64,000 bases of DNA from Triglochin maritima. Taxonomy: Eukaryota > Streptophyta > Magnoliopsida > Alismatales > Juncaginaceae. A program made the position numbers and the translations under genes. Under the pieces are notes generated by a model. The model saw nothing but the letters and a program-made list of their open reading frames with translations. It searched no databases and was not told the DNA's origin. Every line of letters begins with the position of its first letter. The stretch's first letter is position 1. Location of the stretch: contig OY821775.1 in the NCBI GenBank assembly GCA_963682175.1, positions 36,578,053 to 36,642,052 of the forward strand. Direction: 5' to 3'. Positions 56,973-64,000 of this stretch are shown here, piece by piece.

Positions 56973-57265
56973 GTAATGCCTCCTTTCTTCTTTTTCCTTC
57001 CTCTCTTCAGGTTAGTTTCCTTTCTTGTTTAGTAGACTAGGTTTGATTTCTTGTTTATTAAAGTAGGTTTTAGTTTATTGATTAGTAGTAGGGGAGGAGA
57101 ACAGGAACAACTTTGTAATCTTCATTTTCCTAATGCAGTAAAGTTTTTATGTTCTTTATGTTGTTATCTTTCATCTGATGCAAATTTTGTTCACTTCCTT
57201 TGGTTATGGAGATGAGTTGAGAGTTCCATCCACATTGGGGGGGGGGAGAAGAAGTGTTCTTATGC
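56973..57265 (+). mobile_element. LTR-like fragment, right of the solo LTR
   Basis: It continues the sequence left at 55,386 and contains GAGTTCCATCCACATTGGGG, similar to the TTTCATCCC-TTTGGGGGTGG patch seen in LTR-A and LTR-B. It ends at a switch to minus-strand LTR near 57,266. Confidence 0.4.
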
Positions 57266-58556
57266 TAACTACACTAAACTATGAATGAACTAACAATTAA
57301 ACTAAACACACATGGAGTGGAGGTGTGTGAGTATGTGTGTGTGAGTGAGTCTTCATTTGAATTAGAAACAAGTGTTGTTTGTGTGGCATACAAGTTGAAG
57401 CTAGTGTAGAATCTAAGTGTAGGATACACAACACTACATGGCAAACCATGAACATATATAGCCCACATAAAGTTGAGGTTGATTTTAGATTATCAAGCAT
57501 GCACTAAGTACCTAGTGTGGCCATTAGAGCATCAATCAATCCTACATACAACCTAAATCATTCATGTGAATGTGCACCAAACATGGATCCATACATAACA
57601 AGCCATTTCCATCAAACCATTACAAGCAACAAGATAAACTCTAAAGCTATCATGAGATAAGTACCTAGTGTGGACATTATCCCATCTAATACAAGTTGAA
57701 GCATGCTACAAGTATAGATCTACATTAAGCATATGAAATGGCACAAATAAAGAACCCATCACTATCACATATTCTACATCACCTTCACCCCAAAAGGGGG
57801 ATGTAACTACTCACTACTCATCAAGAAAATGAGACAAAATGAAATTAAACTAAGCATGTAAGAATTGAAAAAAGACAATATAAAACTAACAAAACTTCTT
57901 TTATTACTCACTCACATTATAGGTACCATCTCTCCACTAGAGTTTTGTTCCAAGGCTTTCCTCCAAGTAGAGAGAATGGCCACCAAGAGAGGAGTGTATT
58001 AGAAGGGAGGAGGAAGAGTTCTATTTATAGTCATGGAAAAAGATAATCCGGAACAATCTCCTGATGTGGGACTAATGAATACTATAAATGGACATAAAAC
58101 ACACTAATACAACACTCGACTAAACATTATCGGATCTGGAGAAGATCTGACCCCCAATCGGCAGTTTGGAATTGCCAATTGGCAGTCTGGATTGATTTGA
58201 TCCGGTCTTGCTTTGGTTGAGACTTTTGTGGATGGATTTCTTCATGTTTGGTGCACCGGAGTTGGTTGTTGGAGTTTAGGTCCGGATCTAATTGCCAAAA
58301 TACTCCTTATGATGGTGTGGAGTTTCTCGATTTGCTTATTGGTCCTTTTGGTTTACATCCGGGTCCTTTCATCTTGCATATCAGTCAATAAGTCTAACAA
58401 TTCAGTCATTTGTCTTACGTTCAGGTCCTTTTTGTGTCTCTGCTTCTCAAACCTATTTATTCCTGAAACTTAAACATAAAACTTGTTAGGTAGCATTGCG
58501 TAGGTTCAAAATACAGGATACAAGACACAAAAATATGCATGATATGATGTCAATCA
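57266..58556 (-). mobile_element. mosaic Athila LTR (A-like 3' part, B-like 5' part)
   Basis: The right edge gatatgatgtcaatca is the reverse of the LTR-B start, and 57,800-58,556 follows LTR-B. The left part, 57,266-57,780, instead follows LTR-A (compare the reverse of 1,200-1,760 and 42,690-42,960). Internal 3' sequence with a purine tract follows at 58,557, so it is a 3' LTR. The true 3' end is missing at the 57,266 junction. Confidence 0.5.
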
Positions 58557-60255
58557 AATACCCCTACACCTAGTTTTTGCTAGTCCCGAGCAAAACAACG
58601 AAAGGAAAAGAAACGAAAGGAAAAACAAACGAAAAACAAGATAAGTCCTAACTTACTTTCATAGAAATAACGGTTGCACTTAGCATGTACAACAAGCTAT
58701 TAAACCTCCTTGTTGCCAAGTAGGAGGAGTGTTGTCTCTTTAGGGTTTTCAACGAATATACCTACAAAATCCAAATATAGATGCATTATTCAACCTAGCA
58801 ACACGACTCGATGGATTTATTTTTCTCGATCATTGGATACGGTAATACTACAGGCTGACTCTATAAAGGTATTTAGTCCACACACCTAGCCTAATGAACA
58901 ATTCGTGCAAGTTAGTTAAGGACTTAAGTGAAAGACATGGGCAACCTTAAAATCCTCAAGTTATACAAAATGTAAAGTCCATTAAGGTGCTTATTTACAT
59001 TACCATTTTTTTCTTTCTTTCTTCTTTCTTTTTTTCCTTTTTTTACTAGTTGGTGTTAAATTCTCCCAAGGTCAAGTTTCGTGTATCATTTCCTATGAGG
59101 ACTTACACTATCACATACACCTTTCCCCACATCTCCACATAGGGCGATCCCTTCCACTCGTGTAATGAGAGTTCGGTCAGTGCATCCCAAGTCAGATGAC
59201 TCGAAAGCAACCGACACTAAGTCCCCTCGGACCTAATTTCCCGAGTGGTAGGAGCCATGTGAGAAGAGAGAACACCCTACCCACTTATTTATTGTCTACA
59301 CATGAACCAAAACCCCTACACTTAAGGTTTCACAACAGGAGTTTAAGGGTCATTGCCTACAACAAACTTCCTCATACTAACAACTTGAATTATTCAGAGT
59401 GGACTTCTTCGTTTATTTGAGTACTAAAACCCTATGATTACTCTCCCCCCGAGGGAAAACTGGGGTGCATCCTTAGGACTTGATAAGACCTAAATCCGGT
59501 GTACTAGATATCCCAATGCATCATGTTCAAGTCAATTTTCGGAGCTTCCTTTTTACTTTTCCTCTCAACAGTTTTGCACATGCGAAACACACGCAAAACC
59601 CACAAAACATTTTCTTTCGCAAACACATGAAGATTTTGAAAGAAATGAAAATTTCAAAGCACCAGGCAAGTAAAAGAAGACAAGTCACCCAAGGATCACA
59701 GCAAGCAGATATATCGATATTAAATGCAACACGCTAACATGACCCTAACAATGCTCACAAAAGAAAACAAAAGAAAAAGGAAAAGACTTGACTATGTACA
59801 CACGTAAAGACTCGACTATGTACACACGTAAAACACTCCCCACACTTACTTTATGCATTGTGCTCAATGAGTGAGAGCATGATACTACATGGATATATGC
59901 ATGAAAAAAGAAAAGATATGACCAACGTGAAGCACAAGGAAAGTTTCATGGTCATGTTGATGGACACAAATCCGAATTTCCCTTAAAACCTGTTAAATTA
60001 GGGTTGACCATCAGTCCGGAACGGACCCGAATGCGCTCTAGGGTCCGGACCGAAGACTGGACCGATCAGATTCGGTGCAGACCGAACCCGGACCGATCGG
60101 TCCGGTCCAAAAACCCAGACCATACTAGAGTTTTGGGTGGGAAATTGGGTTTTGGCTAGACAGACAGAAATGTGCCCCAAATACACAAGGGTTGGGGCCC
60201 ACATTAATCAATGCTCACTCTTGTGGTCTTCTTTCTTTTCTTTTTCTTTTTTTCT
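58557..60255 (-). mobile_element. Athila 3' internal non-coding region, minus strand
   Basis: It matches in reverse 50,590-50,870 and 52,514-52,985 and, in the same orientation, 1-357 and 1,890-2,700. The part beside the LTR (AATACCCCTACACCTAG) is the purine tract in reverse. A short hAT-like fragment interrupts it near 60,000. The small open frames have no recognised product. Confidence 0.6.
59998..60150. mobile_element. truncated hAT-like MITE fragment
   Basis: TTAGGGTTGACCATCAGTCC followed by repeated GGTCCGG and GACCGA motifs resembles the end of plant hAT-type MITEs. It interrupts sequence that is continuous at 50,590-50,700. The opposite terminus is not visible. Confidence 0.35.
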
Positions 60256-60589
60256 TTCAAATATAACTATGTACAAAAATGGGCTCCCATCTTCATATGT
60301 CAGGGGACATCAAATGGGAACCCACCATCTCTCGAGTGAGATATGGACTTGCATGGGCTCGCAACATAAGAAATAATAGGATTGTTGAGAGGTTTATGAA
60401 CCAAGAATGATGGTTCATGCCTCCTAAATCCGGGGTCTGTGAAAGAAAATGGAAACAAATATGTTTCCATTCCATGACAAAGCTGAGGGCAACAGACAAA
60501 TATGTTTCCATTCTTCCAAGGTATATTTTACGTTGTTGTTGTGATCGGCTAGAAAGGAATTGATTCACCCGCCTTTTTGTGGCAACAGA
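60256..60589. other. no recognisable feature
   Basis: No gene or element end is identifiable. A short direct repeat, AAATATGTTTCCATTC, occurs at about 60,454 and 60,499. Confidence 0.4.
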
Positions 60590-61174
60590 CGGACAAGCCG
60601 GCCTAATAGCGATCAGTGGTGGCTCTACGAAGTGGATTGTGTTTGTTAAACCATGGGTCCGGCGATGAGGTGAAGTCGTGGTTCCGGCGAATGAGGCATG
60701 TATACGTCATCGTCGTGGCTCCAGCAATTGATGCAAAACCGTGGCTCCTGTAAAAGAGGAAAATTTGTGATGTTTTACAGTTGTTGGACTTATGTCGTTT
60801 GCATTTTTAGTAGTGTTGTTTCATTCATATGTTAGGGTTTGGCATACTAGGTTTCTTTATGGCAACTCAGGCATAGTTCATGTTTTTTATTTCAGGCCGA
60901 AATCGGCTTTAGGAGGGTAGTGACCGTAGAGGAGAGTGCTCGGGACCGGATCCCGCTTTCCTTTCTTTTGAGGTTGTTGTGATTACATGTGTATATTTTC
61001 TGTTTATTAGATTTTTATGTAATCACATTTTTTGTAAAAAACTCTGTTAAATATATATATATATATATATATATTATATGATGGTGCACCTGTGTTCGTG
61101 TGTCTTGCTGTAATGCCTGCGACTTGATTGTATGTTTTAAATTTCAAATTTTCCACTATTTTGAGGACGTTACA
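60590..61174 (+). mobile_element. truncated LTR-T, 3' part
   Basis: It ends GAGGACGTTACA just before a PBS, and its second half follows 22,320-22,653 (GGCATACTAGGTTTC, GGCAACTCAGGCAT, TTCAAATTTTCCACTATTTT). The U3 part with the palindrome array is missing. Confidence 0.7.
61050..61074. repeat. (AT)n microsatellite
   Basis: An uninterrupted AT dinucleotide run of about 12 units lies inside the LTR-T remnant. Confidence 0.95.
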
Positions 61175-61177
61175 ACT

Positions 61178-61189
61178 TGGTATCAGAGC
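61178..61189 (+). other. primer binding site, initiator tRNA-Met type
   Basis: TGGTATCAGAGC is a perfect match and lies three bases after the LTR end. Confidence 0.85.
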
Positions 61190-61288
61190 GGTCAGTTCCA
61201 GTGTCTTCATCCAAAGAAACCACCATTAGAGTTGTGTAGAGCATGCATGCATTGTCTTTTGACTTTTGTTTTTACGTCTCTTGTGAAG

Positions 61289-61357
61289 ATGGCACTGACA
61301 CGAGTGAGACCTGCTCCCCGAGACCATAGCACCAATGATGAGGTTGGTAGGCTGGGT
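61289..61357 (+). pseudogene. start of a Tekay-like gag, truncated
   Basis: The frame starts MALTRVRPAPRDHSTNDEVG at the distance from the PBS seen in the element at 22,657-22,780, whose gag starts MPPRRVRSVVNE. After about 23 codons the sequence switches to inverted Athila LTR, so the open frame that continues is a chance fusion. Confidence 0.55.
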
Positions 61358-61996
61358 GATTGGCTATTTGGTCCCTTCGGGCTTACGTCCAGGTCCATCC
61401 CTCTTAATGATTGGTCATTGTGTATGATAGACAGGTCCATTTTGCATCATTTAACTCATTTCTTCTTACGTTTCAGTTCCTTTTCTCTTCCCTTCTCTTC
61501 TTTATTATCTAATACCTGAAATATAACCACAAACACTCGAGTAGCACAAAATTTAAATAAAATAAAGGATATATAACATGAGTACGATGTATGATATGCT
61601 ACTAATCATTTCACCAATAGCTTAAGTTGTCTAATTTGACACGTGTGATGCACCCAAAGTTTTTGGTTCGAGCCTGTTTGGTCTTAATTGTTGAATTACT
61701 CATCAGGTTCATGAGATTATGGACTTTTGCAACCAACACATTTTCTTTACGATCAGGTCCCTCTGGGTTTTCACCTAGGTGCTTCCTGACTTGCAATCTG
61801 GTCCTTGAGCATTATAAACAAGTCCAGAAGGCATCCAAATCAATCCTATCATCTTGCAATTATGTCCTTTTTGCTTCATTTCTCTTCTTTATTACCTAAA
61901 CCCTAAGATGTAAGAAATAAATACCCAAGTAGCACAAATATGGGGCAAAATAAAGAATATATAGCTTGAATACATTATATGATATGCTACTAATCA

Positions 61997-62622
61997 TGAA
62001 ACCACATGTGTTGCAAAATGAATATCGGTCAATCAACTGGAATTTTCTAGTATAAACAATAGATACACGTTAATTCCACTTCTAAAATTTTGTTACGATG
62101 TCCATTCTAAGGCAAGAGACCATAGGACACGATGTATGTAGTTACACATGCCAAAGGATACATGGGGCAATATAGATATCCCTTTGCTTTTATGTTTATG
62201 AGTCTCCAAATTGTTACCGGAAGAACAATGTAGATATCAACCGCATCAAAAGGAAGTACAAGTGCTTTACTAATAAGGTCGGGCTTAAGTCATATTTCGC
62301 ACTGTTAATCATGGTTTCCAGGACAATCATTTTTTGTTTGGGAGGATGAAGATTATAGTCAAATTGTTAGACAAAGAATGGAAAATAATTTTGCGGCATT
62401 AATTGAGTACAAATAATGTTTATTTTGTTAGCATCTAGAAGTTCTAGCAAAGGATATCTGAGAATGTCGTAACATCGACAAACCGATAAGGAATAGCATG
62501 AGCAAAAGAATATCGACCTTCTCAATCGGTTTTGCCATCCTTATCAATGGCAATGAATGGATGAGTCAGAGGATGAGGGGGGAAACTGGAGATTCAGTTG
62601 AGAAGCTTCTTTATCGGCAACC
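61997..62622 (-). pseudogene. element-borne ORF fragment, inverted copy
   Basis: It matches 43,980-44,607 in reverse. It has its own frameshifts; for example, the minus-strand frame open at 44,201-44,473 is broken here. That argues against selection for a protein. Confidence 0.5.
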
Positions 62623-64000
62623 GGATTAGTAGCATATCAATCATTGCATTCATGCTATATATCCTTTATTTTACCCCAATTTTGTGCTACTCGGGTGATT
62701 GTTTTATGTGTTTCAGGTTTTAGGTAATAAAAATGAGAAAGGAACCGAAAAGGGTAATTAGTTTTGTGTTTTGTTGGTTAGTTTAGTAGTTAGTGATTAT
62801 TGTCATGTGTAGTCCTGATATCTTGCTTTCTATGCTTGTAGTGATAAGTAGAGAGTAGATACACCCCATTTGGGGTGGAAGTGATGTAGATTATGTGTTG
62901 TGTTGGTGATGGGTTATTCTTATTTGTGTCATTTCATATGCTTAATGTAGATCTATGCATATAACTTGCTAAAACTTGTATTAGATGGGATAGTGGCCAC
63001 ACTGGGTACTTGTCTGATGTTATATCTGGAGTTTATTCTATTGCTTGTAAATTATCATCTTCTTATGGTAAATGGTTTCTTATGTATGGATGTCTGATTA
63101 GTAGAGAATGCATGACTGTATTGAGTTGTATTGATGGTTAATTGATGTCCTATGGGGTGTTTGTGCACCTGGAAACATAGGGAAAACAAAATAGTTTCCC
63201 TTTGACCAGAACTTTTCCTGGTGTTTGTGTCAGTCTTGGAAAGAGAAAATATTTTCTCTCTGTTTCACTCTACCATCCAAAATTTACTGACATATTTTCC
63301 CTTCGTTTCTCGTGTCGCCACAGCAAACCAACGGAAAGTACAGGAAAGTTGAAAAAATGCACACATCTATCAAACTTATTTAATAATTAATTTTATTACA
63401 TAAAAACTTGACTACAAAAACATAAAATCATATATTAAAAATTAAGCAATATAATTATCTTTAAAAAAACCATGGCAATATGTCACAAAATTATACAATA
63501 AAGTAGGTAATAAAAATTAAGAATACATCTTGAACTTCATACTGTCTTGTTAAAATAAATTATTATTCAAAAATTAATTTAGTGCATTGTTTAAAAGTGC
63601 ATGACTACAATAATCATATATATTAATTAATTTACTCTTCAACAAGAGGTATATATATATAATATAATTCATACATCAGAATTTTGAGTTAAATTAAACT
63701 AAAATGTGTTTATTTAAATCATAACGTACAACATACTCTTCACAATAAAATTATACATTTATTTATACAACATTTTCAAAGAATATCGATTTTCTGGAAA
63801 AAAACAGTTAATGATTTTAGTTTTTTTATTTTCCTGTGCACAAACACCCCTCTAATGTCACACTAGGTACCTAGTTCATTCTTGAGAACCCAAAGTGCAT
63901 CTTAGCTTCATATATAACTATATTGGTCATGTATTCTTGTAAATGCAATTGATGTTAATTAGACTCCACACTAGTTTCTAGTTGATTTCACATACTTTAC
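62623..64000 (+). mobile_element. LTR-A, inverted-arm copy, runs off the window
   Basis: It starts GGATTAGTAGCATATCA (TG changed to GG) after caacc, the reverse complement of the ggttg duplication in the left arm. It is therefore the same solo LTR insertion copied by the inverted duplication. It contains the complete MITE at 63,154-63,850. Confidence 0.8.
63154..63850. mobile_element. MITE with 15-bp perfect terminal inverted repeats
   Basis: The left end is GGGGTGTTTGTGCAC and the right end is its exact reverse complement. The element is 697 bp, AT-rich and without a transposase. LTR-A at 1,481-1,510 shows the uninterrupted site (GATGCTCTAATGGCC). The flanks can be read as a decayed 8-bp duplication (gtcctatg and ctctaatg), which would suggest hAT. 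The GGGGTGTTTG end also resembles PIF/Harbinger MITEs, so the superfamily is open. Confidence 0.75.

Larger units (their letters stand above)
61358..64000 (-). repeat. right arm of a large inverted repeat
   Basis: It is the reverse complement of 42,812-45,246. In order it holds an LTR-A start (to 61,608), an LTR-A fragment (61,609-61,996), the ORF fragment (61,997-62,622), and an LTR-A on the plus strand (from 62,623) with a complete MITE. The match runs to the window edge. Confidence 0.85.

Overview
This is a stretch of nuclear DNA from a flowering plant, AT-rich and made almost wholly of transposable elements. The lineage evidence is the set of elements: Ty3/gypsy elements of Athila/Tat type primed by tRNA-Asp, a Ty3/gypsy element of Tekay/Del type, and Ty1/copia elements of the sirevirus (SIRE/Maximus) lineage primed by initiator tRNA-Met. 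I see no intact host gene, tRNA, rRNA or CRISPR array. The species cannot be named from this.

LTR names used below. LTR-A begins TGATTAGTAGCATATCAT and ends near GATCAATCA. LTR-B begins TGATTGACATCAT and ends near AACGTTCAATCA; both look Athila-type. LTR-C begins TGATGAGTATCAT. LTR-S begins TGTTGGCTTTTTGGC (sirevirus). LTR-T ends GATGTTACA and belongs to the Tekay-like element.

Layout. 1-6,268: nested Athila 3' regions and LTRs on the minus strand, with solo LTRs at 358-1,889 and 3,713-5,064. 6,269-11,440: a decayed minus-strand Athila body (post-pol ORF, integrase, RNase H, RT, protease). 11,460-15,240: an array of the palindrome CGGTCGACCG, a Ser/Pro-rich leader, and a minus-strand LTR-T. 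15,340-21,222: minus-strand sirevirus DNA in the order LTR, gag, LTR, gag fragment, including an open 546-codon gag with PBS and several polypurine tracts but no pol. 21,223-29,322: a plus-strand Tekay-like element with a solo LTR-B inside it. 29,323-33,258: AT-rich DNA with a MITE-like element and another palindrome cluster. 33,259-40,490: a decayed plus-strand sirevirus holding a solo LTR-C with perfect target duplication. 41,023-42,185: a hAT-type element with a PPR-like gene fragment. 42,558-55,200: nested and tandem Athila DNA with two LTR-PBS-leader units. 55,387-56,972: a solo sirevirus LTR. 57,266-60,250: a minus-strand Athila 3' end. 60,590-61,348: a truncated LTR-T element. 61,358-64,000: an inverted copy of 42,812-45,246.

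The strongest unexplained signal is the dispersed palindrome (core CGGTCGACCG, often TTCGGTCGACCGAA). It forms arrays of up to ten perfect copies in LTRs. In four sirevirus LTRs the array lies about 90-120 bp upstream of a TATA box, and related arrays occur in LTRs of the unrelated Ty3/gypsy family. Other notable features are the gag-only element whose zinc knuckle is replaced by a charged tract, tandem LTR-internal-LTR structures in two superfamilies, an inverted duplication with shared nested insertion junctions, and at least seven solo LTRs, most with recognisable target duplications.
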